From NCBI RefSeq assembly GCF_020524165.1, contig NZ_JAIVKU010000002.1, positions 248,001-312,000 on the forward strand: 64,000 nucleotides of DNA, given 5' to 3'. The position numbers and the translations under genes were made by a program. This stretch comes from Guptibacillus hwajinpoensis (GTDB lineage Bacteria; Bacillota; Bacilli; Bacillales; Guptibacillaceae). The notes below the pieces were generated by a model, which was not told the DNA's origin, ran no database searches, and saw nothing but the letters and a program-made list of their open reading frames with translations. Of this stretch, positions 43,036 through 51,883 are shown one piece after another. Positions within the stretch are counted from its first letter, which is position 1, and the number at the start of each line of letters is the position of its first letter.

Positions 43036-45021
43036 TTATTTTCTCTCAAGCATAACACGTGTAAGCTGAGTACGATTTTTTACTCCGGTTTTCTCATAAA
43101 TACGACTCAGATGTTTTTTAATGGTTACTTCACTTAAAGAAAGCGATTGGGCTAACTTAGCGTTTGAGTAACCTTGAATAACAAGTGAAACAACCTCCTG
43201 TTCGCGTGCAGTGAATTGATAGGGATGTTGAGGTGTCTCAGATAGATTTACGCCAAGGGCACTTGCGAATGTTTCAAGATAGTGAGAAAGACGAGCATTT
43301 CGTAAATCAAGCTCATAGGTTTTAGAAGGTCGATCAGGACCATAGTCAAAATGCATCGCTTCCGGTATTTCATGAAACCGAAACTGTTCTAACAAATCTT
43401 GATAGAAAGGAATGGGTGTTGAAGCAACAAGAATCCCTTCGGTTAGTACAAGAGGAAGAAGATGGTAAAGGAGAGCTTTTCGATCTTCCATCTGTTTTGG
43501 GCTTTTCACGCCAAGGTATCGAATCACCCAGCCGGATGGCGCCTCTTTAGAAAGAATGCGCTTCTCTTCAGCGAGGGAGATCCTCTTGAAATAACTTCTG
43601 GTTACGGGACTGCTTTGCAATTTTCTAAGCGTGTTTGACTGAATCGGAAGCAGGAAAGCCATTCCCCTCACACTTCCATCTCTTTGTCGTAGCAACTTCA
43701 CATGGTGAACTCCCACAGACTCAATCATTTCTTTTGTCATAAAAGAAGAATCCTGTTTTTTGTGGTTTTTAGAAATAAAGGACTTGAACGTCTCTCCACT
43801 TTGATCATCCACAAACGCAGTCGGCAGATCTTCACTGACAAGAGCGTTCTCTTCTATATATGGAAGGATCTCATTCCAATCATCCTGACTTGCTGAAGTC
43901 ATCGTGTATGTGGATAACGTTTCATGATCAAATAACGCAGCTCGCATCATAGGTTCTCCTAGCAGATAGAAAAATTCGCTAATTTCAGTAGAATCCGCTA
44001 TTCGGTCATGGTCGAAAAAGGAACGACAATAGAGCAAAGCGCGCTTCCAGAGCTGATGATAATAAGATGGCTTCCTTCTTCTCAGGTCATCTCGCATCGC
44101 GCGTTGGAAAAGCGTATTTAACTGCCAGCCGGATTCAGTTTCTTCAAAAAAGGAAAGGGAGACGAGAGCTTCGAAATCTTTTCGCGGTACGATTCGATCA
44201 AGCATAACTTCAAGTTTTTCCTGTTGGATGTAGCGCCCAATAGAGGCTACTTCTATGTAAGGAATGAGGTGATCATCTTTAAGTTCACTAAGCCATTCCT
44301 TTACAACGGTGCGATAAATTTTTTGCTCATCTTCTCTATTCCATTCTTGCGTTTCGTTTAACTTCTGCACGCATAGTGATAGCGCATAAGGGTTACCACT
44401 TGAAAATTCCCAGGCTAGCTTTGTTAGTTCGGGCTTAAGCGTTTGAAAAGCAGAATCAAACTGGCCCATGCTGAATCCTTTTAATTCAATCGATGTGATA
44501 AAAGGGTACCAGATAGATGCTCTCCAAGAAGCATTTAGCTGCTTGCGTCCGCAGAAAATGAGGATGCTCGAAGAAGGTAAGGATGGAAGAAAAGATTGCC
44601 TAAACCATTCATCTAACTTTTCGAATCGTTCGTATGAATCAATCGCAATCACAAAACGAATGCCCTGTTTTTCTAGATGTTGAATATGCATGTGAATCGC
44701 TTCTAGTGGTGATATGTATAAATTTGAAGCGCCCATCTGATCAAGCAATAGTTGAAGAAAAGCGGCTGGTTCGGCCTTTGAATATTGCGCATTGAGAAGG
44801 TAGAAAACGACGCCGCGATCCGTCGCTTCTTTTTGATAGTGGGTCATTAACTCGCTTTTCCCTGTACCAGGTTGGCCATAAACTGACAGAATGCCGCTTC
44901 CACTTTGATCTAGTAAATGAGAGAAGGTAGCTAATTCTCTTTCTCTCGTAATATTAAATGGAAAAGCCTTCATCTGACTTTGATCATGATTGGGGTTATC
45001 TGGAAGGATCATCCGTATCAC
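43036..45021 (-). CDS. ATPase-LuxR transcriptional regulator (MalT-like layout)
   Basis: A 661-residue regulator. An N-terminal AAA/NACHT-like ATPase covers about residues 20-300, with Walker A VYGQPGTGKSELM near 48-60 and FVIAIDSYERF as Walker B. A middle region (about 420-590) could be a GNAT-like fold. The C-terminal LuxR helix-turn-helix (about 598-661: LTAREQEVVSLVIQGYSNAKLAQSLSLSEVTIKKHLSRIYEKTG) binds DNA. It probably responds to a ligand by ATP-driven oligomerisation. A strong palindrome at 45057 lies directly upstream, suggesting autoregulation or control of the divergent gene at 45151. Confidence 0.85.
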   Translation of the reverse strand: MIRMILPDNPNHDQSQMKAFPFNITRERELATFSHLLDQSGSGILSVYGQPGTGKSELMTHYQKEATDRGVVFYLLNAQYSKAEPAAFLQLLLDQMGASNLYISPLEAIHMHIQHLEKQGIRFVIAIDSYERFEKLDEWFRQSFLPSLPSSSILIFCGRKQLNASWRASIWYPFITSIELKGFSMGQFDSAFQTLKPELTKLAWEFSSGNPYALSLCVQKLNETQEWNREDEQKIYRTVVKEWLSELKDDHLIPYIEVASIGRYIQQEKLEVMLDRIVPRKDFEALVSLSFFEETESGWQLNTLFQRAMRDDLRRRKPSYYHQLWKRALLYCRSFFDHDRIADSTEISEFFYLLGEPMMRAALFDHETLSTYTMTSASQDDWNEILPYIEENALVSEDLPTAFVDDQSGETFKSFISKNHKKQDSSFMTKEMIESVGVHHVKLLRQRDGSVRGMAFLLPIQSNTLRKLQSSPVTRSYFKRISLAEEKRILSKEAPSGWVIRYLGVKSPKQMEDRKALLYHLLPLVLTEGILVASTPIPFYQDLLEQFRFHEIPEAMHFDYGPDRPSKTYELDLRNARLSHYLETFASALGVNLSETPQHPYQFTAREQEVVSLVIQGYSNAKLAQSLSLSEVTIKKHLSRIYEKTGVKNRTQLTRVMLERK

Positions 45022-45056
45022 ACTCCGCTATAAAAGATTACTCGAAATTTGTCTAA

Positions 45057-45078
45057 GTAGTATACTTTCGTATACTAC
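45057..45078. promoter_or_regulatory. Palindromic operator between the LuxR regulator and the DUF4870 gene
   Basis: GTAGTATAC and GTATACTAC are perfect 9-bp arms around TTTC. It sits 36 bp from the regulator start and 73 bp from the divergent gene. Operator role is inferred. Confidence 0.5.
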
Positions 45079-45150
45079 CCTTAAATTCCTGCTTTTGATA
45101 AAATAAATTAATAAAATATTCTGAATATAAATGGTGAAGGAGGTATTGTA

Positions 45151-45528
45151 GTGGAGGCAGGAAATAATCCCGAAAAAATGACGCCAACCCCACGAAAAAC
45201 GTCGAGCGGGTTGGAGGAAAACGTCGCAGGACTGTTGGCCTATGTACTGGGATTTGTGACGGGCATTATCTTTTTGTTAATTGAAAAAGAAAACAAGTTT
45301 GTTCGTTTTCATGCGATGCAGTCAATTGTGGTTTTCGGAGCTTTCTTCATTGCAAGTCTTGTATTAAATGTTATACCTGTGATTGGTACGATTGTTTCTG
45401 TTCTGATTCTACCTCCTCTTAGCTTAATTGTTTGGATTGTATTAATGGTAAAAGCGTATCAGGGAAATCGGTATAAGCTTCCCGTTGCTGGTGATTTTTC
45501 GGAAAAGCAGCTAGCAAAGATGAAATAA
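45151..45528 (+). CDS. DUF4870-like small membrane protein
   Basis: A 125-residue protein with three hydrophobic segments (VAGLLAYVLGFVTGIIFLLIE; MQSIVVFGAFFIASLVLNVI; IPVIGTIVSVLILPPLSLIVWIVLMV) and the family signature KFVRFHAMQS. The start is GTG 45151 after GAAGGAGGTA. Members are widespread in Firmicutes, of unknown function. It is divergent from the ATPase-LuxR gene, with a shared operator-like palindrome. Confidence 0.8.
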   Translation: MEAGNNPEKMTPTPRKTSSGLEENVAGLLAYVLGFVTGIIFLLIEKENKFVRFHAMQSIVVFGAFFIASLVLNVIPVIGTIVSVLILPPLSLIVWIVLMVKAYQGNRYKLPVAGDFSEKQLAKMK

Positions 45529-45529
45529 A

Positions 45530-45563
45530 AAAAGTCGCGTTTCTTTAAAGAAACGCGACTTTT
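45530..45563. terminator. Bidirectional terminator
   Basis: AAAAGTCGCGTTTCTTT is followed at once by its reverse complement (17-bp arms). U-tracts form in both directions. It separates the converging DUF4870 and galU genes. Confidence 0.88.
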
Positions 45564-45590
45564 AAATGGAGCAGAGCTTAAATCGCATGC

Positions 45591-46481
45591 CTATTTTTTT
45601 GTGGTTAACTCTTGATCAACAACTTGTTTCAAGTAGTTCATCACATCTTTTTGAAGATCTGGACGTGTTAAAGCAAAATCAACCGTTGCTTTAATGAATC
45701 CAAATTTATCGCCAACATCATAACGATGACCCTCAAATTCATGAGCAAACACAGCTTGCTGTTCATTTAGTACTTTAATCGCATCCGTAAGCTGGATTTC
45801 GCCACCTGCACCTTTAGGAAGGTTTTCAAGAATGGAGAAAATTTCAGGAGTTAAAATATAGCGTCCTAAAATGGCGTAGTTCGACGGTGCTTCTTCAAGG
45901 GAAGGTTTCTCCACGAGAGATTTAATTGGAATTATGCCATTGTCGATTTGTTCTCCTTTTGGGGCAATGATTCCGTATTTTGATACGGCATCGTCCGCTA
46001 CTTGTTGAACACCAACAATCGACGTACGGTAGCGATTGTAGCTGTCCATAAGCTGGCCGATACATGGCTGCTCGGATTTCACAATGTCATCTCCAAGAAG
46101 AACAGCGAAAGGTTCGTTGCCAATAAAGCGGCTTGCACAATTAATCGCATGTCCAAGACCCTTAGGTTCTTTTTGACGGATGTAATGAATGTTAGCTAAA
46201 TTAGAAATTTGCTGAACTTCTTTTAACATCTTATCTTTTTGCTTCTTAATCAGCGTTTCTTCAAGCTCATAAGATTTATCAAAATGATCTTCAATCGCGC
46301 GCTTTCCGCGACCGCTAACAATAATAATATCTTCAATGCCAGCAGCAACAGCTTCTTCGACAATATATTGAATCGTTGGCTTGTCCACGATCGGTAACAT
46401 TTCTTTTGGCTGTGCCTTAGTTGCCGGTAAGAACCTTGTTCCAAGACCAGCGGCAGGTATAATGGCCTTTCTTACTCTCAT
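45591..46481 (-). CDS. galU: UTP-glucose-1-phosphate uridylyltransferase (GalU/GtaB)
   Basis: A 296-residue nucleotidyltransferase. [42 protein letters not shown] is the complete family N-terminus; VLLGDDIV holds a metal-binding Asp, and [21 protein letters not shown] follows. It makes UDP-glucose for teichoic acid glycosylation and exopolysaccharide. It agrees in length with B. subtilis GtaB. GGGAGG precedes the ATG on the minus strand. It lies beside the teichoic-acid-like locus and galE, which uses its product. Confidence 0.95.
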   Translation of the reverse strand: MRVRKAIIPAAGLGTRFLPATKAQPKEMLPIVDKPTIQYIVEEAVAAGIEDIIIVSGRGKRAIEDHFDKSYELEETLIKKQKDKMLKEVQQISNLANIHYIRQKEPKGLGHAINCASRFIGNEPFAVLLGDDIVKSEQPCIGQLMDSYNRYRTSIVGVQQVADDAVSKYGIIAPKGEQIDNGIIPIKSLVEKPSLEEAPSNYAILGRYILTPEIFSILENLPKGAGGEIQLTDAIKVLNEQQAVFAHEFEGHRYDVGDKFGFIKATVDFALTRPDLQKDVMNYLKQVVDQELTTKK

Positions 46482-47253
46482 GTTGAATCCTCCCAGTAAC
46501 TAATTGATTTCGATCTACAAATAAGTGCTTACTAATATTAACATATTTCCCGACTTTTTTCCTGATTTTTCACAAAGACGTATAATGCTTTTAGCACTAC
46601 GTATGAAGCGGAATTGCTTCTCATTCTAATGAAAAAATCCCGCTATACCAGATTTTTCGACACCAGAAGTCGGTATCCTTCTCGATTTTTCAATGTTATG
46701 ATAAAACCTCATAGCCATCGTGCATCGTGCTTAGATTTTTTTCCATTCATATACCTTTTCATTGTTTTATTTATGTGATGAAGGGTAAAGGAACGATAAC
46801 TATCTATTCGTTTATTGAGGGCTGGGCGGTATATATCAATCCAATGGTTCGGTGCTTCAAATGATCCTATACCCATTGTAAGCAAAAAAGATGTGTTCCT
46901 TTTTTTACCTGAGGCGAACTATTAAACTCTTTATAGAATAGCCATTTATTACAAGCCATTCGAAGGCCACAATCTTGATCAATATGACGAAGCATGTCAT
47001 ATGGTGTGATTATGCATTGACAGGTATTCCAATGCACGGCTCTATTAAACTGCAAGTTGCTGCTTTTTAGGGTGAAAGGTAAACGCATGTTGTTCACACA
47101 ATTGAAAGAAAATATTCTGGTTTTCCCTTATTTTTACAATGATTATTTAGTCGAATTCATGTATACTTAAGTATTAGATTGAAAAGGTTTATTTAAAAAT
47201 AGTCTCATAGAGAGAAATAGAGATAAGGCGAAGTTGTGAAGGGATGAAAAGAA
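46482..47253. other. Non-coding 772-bp region upstream of galU and the GT2 gene
   Basis: No gene could be supported on either strand. A SigB-like promoter pattern, GTTTTA-N13-GGGTAA, is at 46764-46788, pointing right. A short frame at 47088 (27 codons, MLFTQLKENILVFPYFY...) has only a weak site. TATACT at 47162-47167 may be a -10 for the GT2 gene. The stretch may hold a long leader or remnants of lost genes. Confidence 0.4.
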
Positions 47254-48309
47254 ATGAAAGAACTGTTCTTTTCCGTGCTTCTCGTCGTGAAGAATGAAGA
47301 GAGGTATATACGAAAGTTGCTTGAAGGTGTCTTGCAACAGGAGTTTCCTCAACATTCATATGAAATTCTAGTAGTTGATGGAATGTCATCCGATCGAACG
47401 AAAGATATTATAGAAGATGTTAGTTTAAAGAATCCGGGAAGAATCCGATTGTTTGAAAATCCAAAAGAAACCCTACCTACGGGATGGAATCTAGCCATCC
47501 AGAATGCAAAAGGGAAGTACATTTTGAGGGTAGACGGTCATACGATGATCCCGAAAGGTTTCCTAACAGGGTATTATGACTTAATTCAGCGCCAGCCTGA
47601 TATGGACTGCGTTGGAGGCGTTATTCGAACGGAAGGAAAAGGATTTTGGGGAACGATTAATGCGTACGTATACTCACATCCCATGGGAGTGGGGAATTCG
47701 ATGTTCCGCATTACAAAAAGCTCCAGCAAATGGGAAGGACTTGTAGACACTGTTCCTTACGGCGCTTACAAGCGTGAAGTATTCCAAAAAGCTGGATTGT
47801 TCAACGAAAACTTAAGAAGAAGCGAAGATATAGAATTTCACGCGAGGGTTAGAAATCAAGGCGGAAAGTTTTATTTATCGAGTGATATAGCTTCCACATA
47901 TTTTGCTAGGGATAGCGTAAAAACGTTTGTTCAAAAGTCTTACGCTGACGGCAAGTGGGGTATTATTGCTTCTAGAAGTACAAAAGGCGTGATGAGGTTT
48001 CGACAGCTTGCTCCCTTAATGGCATTTCTAACTGGGACAGGCCTTGGAATTGGTGCGTTATTTAATGATGCCTTTTTAATAGGCTTACTATCGCTAGTTG
48101 CTATTTATCTGATGATGATCGGTGTTTCTTCACTAGGCGTTATCAACCAACATGGTTTCCGTGCATACTTTCCAACAGTGATGCAGTTCTTCCTCCTCCA
48201 CTTTTCGCGAGGACTTGGATTAGTAGGCGGATACTTTAGCAAACAATACTGGAAGGTGAAGACCGGTCATGAAAAATGGGCAAGAATTACTACCGACCAC
48301 ATTTCTTGA
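47254..48309 (+). CDS. GT2 glycosyltransferase with C-terminal membrane segments (ExoA-like)
   Basis: A 351-residue protein: FSVLLVVKNEERYIRKLLEGVLQQ, VVDGMSSDRTKDI and ILRVDGHTMIPKGF make the GT-A domain, FNENLRRSEDIEFHARVR carries the ED motif, and two or three hydrophobic segments follow from about residue 255. This is the arrangement of membrane-linked succinoglycan ExoA-type enzymes. It overlaps the CDP-alcohol phosphatidyltransferase gene by 41 nt, so the two are probably made together and act in one pathway. Acceptor unknown. Confidence 0.87.
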   Translation: MKELFFSVLLVVKNEERYIRKLLEGVLQQEFPQHSYEILVVDGMSSDRTKDIIEDVSLKNPGRIRLFENPKETLPTGWNLAIQNAKGKYILRVDGHTMIPKGFLTGYYDLIQRQPDMDCVGGVIRTEGKGFWGTINAYVYSHPMGVGNSMFRITKSSSKWEGLVDTVPYGAYKREVFQKAGLFNENLRRSEDIEFHARVRNQGGKFYLSSDIASTYFARDSVKTFVQKSYADGKWGIIASRSTKGVMRFRQLAPLMAFLTGTGLGIGALFNDAFLIGLLSLVAIYLMMIGVSSLGVINQHGFRAYFPTVMQFFLLHFSRGLGLVGGYFSKQYWKVKTGHEKWARITTDHIS

Positions 48310-49042
48310 TAATGAGACCATTCTTTCTTACCGAAAACAGTCTCAAACATTAAGTTATAAAGAAGATCTATGGTCATGGTACGTACTACGGCGAATTTCA
48401 ATTTACATTACAATATTGTTTATAAAAATGCGTATAAAACCAAATACGGTAAGCTGGATGAGTGCATTCTTTATGATTATCTCAGGCTTATCCCTTATGA
48501 TTGCAACGCCGTTATCACTTGTTTTTGCGGCGCTGTTCTATAACATTGGTTATTTATTTGATTGTGTTGATGGCGAGGTTGCTAGAATCACAAAGCAAAC
48601 GTCATCAAAAGGGTATTACATCGACATTATTATACAAGCAGCAGCATTGCCAGTCTTTTTATCGATGGTTTTAACTGTCTTAAGACAAGCTGGAATGCTT
48701 GATGTAAACATACTCGAAATGACGATCATCTATGTGACGTTTGTAGCTATTATTATGGCTTTACTCGTTCCAATTGCCTATCAACTAACGAAGCTTACGA
48801 TGTCGCAATCAACCACTCAGGATCCTGTGAATTCGATTCGAGATGGTTCGTTCTTTTTTGATATTGTAGCTGTTCTGCTTGGCCTACCGGGCTTCTTTGT
48901 TGCTACTGTTATCATCGTAATAATTGAACAGATAACTGGCGCAGAATTTCTACTTTATTATATATCCTTTTTCCTTGCCATGCTTGTGATAAAGACAGGC
49001 TTGCGCGTCATCATTACATCACGCTCATTTAATAAAGGATAG
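48269..49042 (+). CDS. CDP-alcohol phosphatidyltransferase family protein with altered motif
   Basis: A 257-residue membrane protein. The CDP-AP motif is D98xxD101G102xxA105R106, then G115xxxD119xxx followed by Q123. In the family consensus the last position is Asp and is considered the catalytic base, so Gln here is unusual. About six hydrophobic segments are present. The 5' end overlaps the GT2 gene and tagD follows, so CDP-glycerol or another CDP-alcohol could be the donor. Activity is uncertain because of the Gln. Confidence 0.82.
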   Translation: MKNGQELLPTTFLDNETILSYRKQSQTLSYKEDLWSWYVLRRISIYITILFIKMRIKPNTVSWMSAFFMIISGLSLMIATPLSLVFAALFYNIGYLFDCVDGEVARITKQTSSKGYYIDIIIQAAALPVFLSMVLTVLRQAGMLDVNILEMTIIYVTFVAIIMALLVPIAYQLTKLTMSQSTTQDPVNSIRDGSFFFDIVAVLLGLPGFFVATVIIVIIEQITGAEFLLYYISFFLAMLVIKTGLRVIITSRSFNKG

Positions 49043-49172
49043 ACTTGTTTACAAATCTATTATAAAACAAATCAAGCATGTGTGATGTTAAGTATTATTA
49101 AAGATTGTAAATTGTATGTTAATTCGTGTCTCATGAAGAAACTATTAAACACTAATAACTGGAGGGGTCGAA

Positions 49173-49568
49173 ATGAAGAAGGTTTTGACTTACGGTACGT
49201 TTGATTTATTGCATTGGGGACATATTAATTTATTGAAGAGAGCTAAGGATCTTGGCGACTATTTAATTGTAGCCATTTCAACTGATGAATTTAATGAAAT
49301 TAAGAATAAAAAAGCATACCATAGCTATGAAAATCGCAAAATGATTCTTGAAGCGATTCGCTATGTTGATGAAGTCATTCCGGAAGAACATTGGGAACAA
49401 AAAGTGGATGATGTAAAAAACAACGATGTTGACATTTTCGTTATGGGTGATGACTGGGAAGGGAAATTTGACTTCTTAAAAGACCATTGTGAAGTGGTTT
49501 ATCTCCCTCGTACAGCAGGAATTTCAACAACAAAAATCAAGAAAGAACTGCTTGTATCTAACGGCTAA
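49173..49568 (+). CDS. tagD: Glycerol-3-phosphate cytidylyltransferase TagD
   Basis: A 131-residue nucleotidyltransferase: KKVLTYGTFDLLHWGHINLLKRA with HWGH at residues 14-17, and RTAGISTTKIK, the C-terminal ISSTxI-type motif. It makes CDP-glycerol from CTP and glycerol-3-phosphate, the donor for the two glycerophosphotransferases downstream. Length and sequence agree with B. subtilis TagD. SD TGGAGGGG lies before the ATG. Confidence 0.95.
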   Translation: MKKVLTYGTFDLLHWGHINLLKRAKDLGDYLIVAISTDEFNEIKNKKAYHSYENRKMILEAIRYVDEVIPEEHWEQKVDDVKNNDVDIFVMGDDWEGKFDFLKDHCEVVYLPRTAGISTTKIKKELLVSNG

Positions 49569-49605
49569 GCAGTGAGAATAAATAGTTGGGGTGCTAGGAA
49601 TTGTG

Positions 49606-51765
49606 ATGGGACAAATTAGTGTAGTTTTAACCGTTTATAATAAAGAAGATTATATTCAAAAATGCCTTGATTCTTTACTAGAGCAGTCTTATCAAGATTT
49701 TGAGATTATCTTGATTAATGATGCGTCAACGGATCGTAGTAAAGAAATCATTCAGGGTTATCATGACAAGAGACTCGTTTGCTACCATTTAGACACGAAT
49801 GTTGGTGTCTCAAGAGCACGCAATATGGGGATTGACCATGCTTCAAATGAGTTCATCTATTTTATGGACGGTGACGATTACCTGGCCCCGTATACACTTG
49901 AACTTCTCCTAAATCATATTGGAGAAGATCACCTGATTGGCGCTTCCATTTTTAAAGCTGGTAAAATTGAACTTCCAATAGAAATTGGGGAAGATTCCTA
50001 CCACTTACGAAGGTTAAGAGGCGGCCGAAAAATTAAAGCTCTGCGACGCAGAAGTGCGACAAACTTATTGATTCGAAAAGACTTTATCGATGTTCATCAG
50101 CTTCGTTTCGATGAAGAAGCGTCGTTCTACACGGATTTATCTTTCTCTATTCCTGCTATTGTGAATACGGAAGAGATTCCGATGATTTCGGGCATTCCCA
50201 CTTATTTAAAAGGGGAGTGCTACGATCCGATTGATCATCCTACATTGATGTTGCATTCGGTCGAGGAAAAGCTTCCTGATCTCTTTTACATCTATCACAA
50301 AATGAAGCTATCTTACGGAGATACAAAAAGCATTAGCCGTTATTTGGACTTGCTTTTGTTGAACTATTACTCAAAAAGCATTACAAATAAAGCGACGAAA
50401 GAATCATCTGTGTTGTTTGATCATTTTACCGCGTTAAAAAACTGTCTCGCCCTCGTATCTCCAGGAAGGATTAAGCGAAGAAATTTAATTGAGCGAAGAG
50501 AACATCGTCTTCTGCAAAAAGGTAAAAAAGAAGCTGTTCTAAAGTCAATGAAATTTCGCGTTCGCTTAAGACAGTGGAGAAGAGCATTAAGAAAGAAACA
50601 TTTACTCATGAGTCAGCTCTATCGAACCGTACTTGTAAAGATGCCAATAAAAGAAAGAAAAGTGCTTCTTGAAAGCTTTGGTGGAAAAGGTTATTCCGAT
50701 AGCCCGCGCTATATTTATGAAGAGTTGTTAAAAAGTGATAAAAAATATCATTATCTGTGGGTATATGACAAACAGAAAAAAGACATCCCCGGTAGTCCGA
50801 AGCAGGTTCGTCGCTTAAGCCCGGCGTACTACTATCATTTAGCTACGGCAAAATACTGGGTGTCGAATGCGAGAATGCCAAACTTCGCAATTAAACGTCC
50901 AGAGACGGTCTATTTGCAAACCTGGCACGGTACGCCATTGAAAAAGCTTGCCGCTGATATGAAAGAAGTTCGCATGCCTGGCACCACTACTGAAAAATAT
51001 AAGCGTAACTTCTATAAAGAAGCTCAAAAATGGGATTATCTTGTTTCGCCGAACGATTATTCAACGAAAATATTTAGAAGAGCGTTTAAGTTTGGAAAAG
51101 AAGTACTCGACGTTGGCTATCCAAGAAACGATATTCTTTATCTAGAAGATCAAGAGAAGAACAAGCGTCAGCAAGAAATTAAGGCGAAACTGGGCATTCC
51201 GGCAAATAAGAAAGTGATCTTATACGCGCCAACGTGGCGTGATGATGAGTTTCATGGGAAAGGTCAGTATAAGTTTGATTTAAAGCTTGATCTAAGAAAA
51301 ATGCAGGAGAAACTCGGGAATGAGTATGTGATTGCTTTACGCATGCACTATTTAGTAGCTGAACACATTGATACAACAGGCCTGAGCGATTTTGTGTATA
51401 ACCTTTCTGACTATGGGGATATAGCCGAACTTTATCTACTGTCAGATGTGTTAATTACCGATTACTCATCCGTTTTCTTTGACTTCGCTAACTTGCGTCG
51501 CCCGATTCTCTTCTTCACTTATGACATCGAAAAATATCGCGATTCGCTTCGCGGATTTTATATGGATTTTGAAAATGAAGCACCTGGACCATTATTAAAA
51601 ACGTCCGATGGTGTACTTGATGCGATCCAAAACCTTGAAAGAATTAAGGTCGAATACGAAAGTAAATTTGATGCGTTTTATGATAAATATTGCCATCTTG
51701 ATGATGGTCATGCAGCGAAGAAAGTCATTAACAGGGTGTTTGAACCCGAACAAAACGAACTGTAG
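49606..51765 (+). CDS. Bifunctional GT2 / CDP-glycerol glycerophosphotransferase (TagF-like)
   Basis: A 719-residue fusion. The first 310 residues form a GT2 glycosyltransferase (ISVVLTVYNKEDYIQKCL, NDASTDRSKE, DXD in FMDGDDYLAP). The last 390 form a glycerophosphotransferase: QTWHGTPLKKLA with the catalytic His, YPRNDILYL, YAPTWRDDEF, RMHYL, DVLITDYSSVFFDFANL and FYMDFENEAPGP. Such fusions couple sugar transfer with glycerol-phosphate addition in glycosylated teichoic or capsule-like polymers. Start ATG 49606 with AGGAA upstream; GTG 49591 in frame is less likely. Confidence 0.9.
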   Translation: MGQISVVLTVYNKEDYIQKCLDSLLEQSYQDFEIILINDASTDRSKEIIQGYHDKRLVCYHLDTNVGVSRARNMGIDHASNEFIYFMDGDDYLAPYTLELLLNHIGEDHLIGASIFKAGKIELPIEIGEDSYHLRRLRGGRKIKALRRRSATNLLIRKDFIDVHQLRFDEEASFYTDLSFSIPAIVNTEEIPMISGIPTYLKGECYDPIDHPTLMLHSVEEKLPDLFYIYHKMKLSYGDTKSISRYLDLLLLNYYSKSITNKATKESSVLFDHFTALKNCLALVSPGRIKRRNLIERREHRLLQKGKKEAVLKSMKFRVRLRQWRRALRKKHLLMSQLYRTVLVKMPIKERKVLLESFGGKGYSDSPRYIYEELLKSDKKYHYLWVYDKQKKDIPGSPKQVRRLSPAYYYHLATAKYWVSNARMPNFAIKRPETVYLQTWHGTPLKKLAADMKEVRMPGTTTEKYKRNFYKEAQKWDYLVSPNDYSTKIFRRAFKFGKEVLDVGYPRNDILYLEDQEKNKRQQEIKAKLGIPANKKVILYAPTWRDDEFHGKGQYKFDLKLDLRKMQEKLGNEYVIALRMHYLVAEHIDTTGLSDFVYNLSDYGDIAELYLLSDVLITDYSSVFFDFANLRRPILFFTYDIEKYRDSLRGFYMDFENEAPGPLLKTSDGVLDAIQNLERIKVEYESKFDAFYDKYCHLDDGHAAKKVINRVFEPEQNEL

Positions 51766-51766
51766 A

Positions 51767-51829
51767 CTTTGAAGAAACAGGGTACTGCCGCTGATAAAGG
51801 CGATATGGCACTATCCTGTTTTTTCAAAG
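51767..51829 (+). terminator. Long hairpin between the two glycerophosphotransferase genes
   Basis: CTTTGAAGAAACAGG pairs with CCTGTTTTTTCAAAG (15 bp, one G-U) and the inside pairs TGCC with GGCA. It begins two bases after the stop of the first gene and contains T-rich 3' strand. It could be a partial terminator or transcript stabiliser. Confidence 0.5.
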
Positions 51830-51883
51830 CCATCGGGCATTTCAAACGAATCTATTATTTGTCGGGAGTAAGGTGTCCATTTC

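Noticed and set aside
46867..47097. A 76-codon minus-strand frame in the 772-bp gap
   Set aside because: No recognisable motif or ribosome site, and a composition unlike neighbouring proteins; kept as non-coding.
47257..47271. AAAGAAC-T-GTTCTTT at the start of the GT2 gene as a SinR site
   Set aside because: The arms face outward relative to the other sites and lie inside the coding sequence right after the start codon; a chance match is likely.
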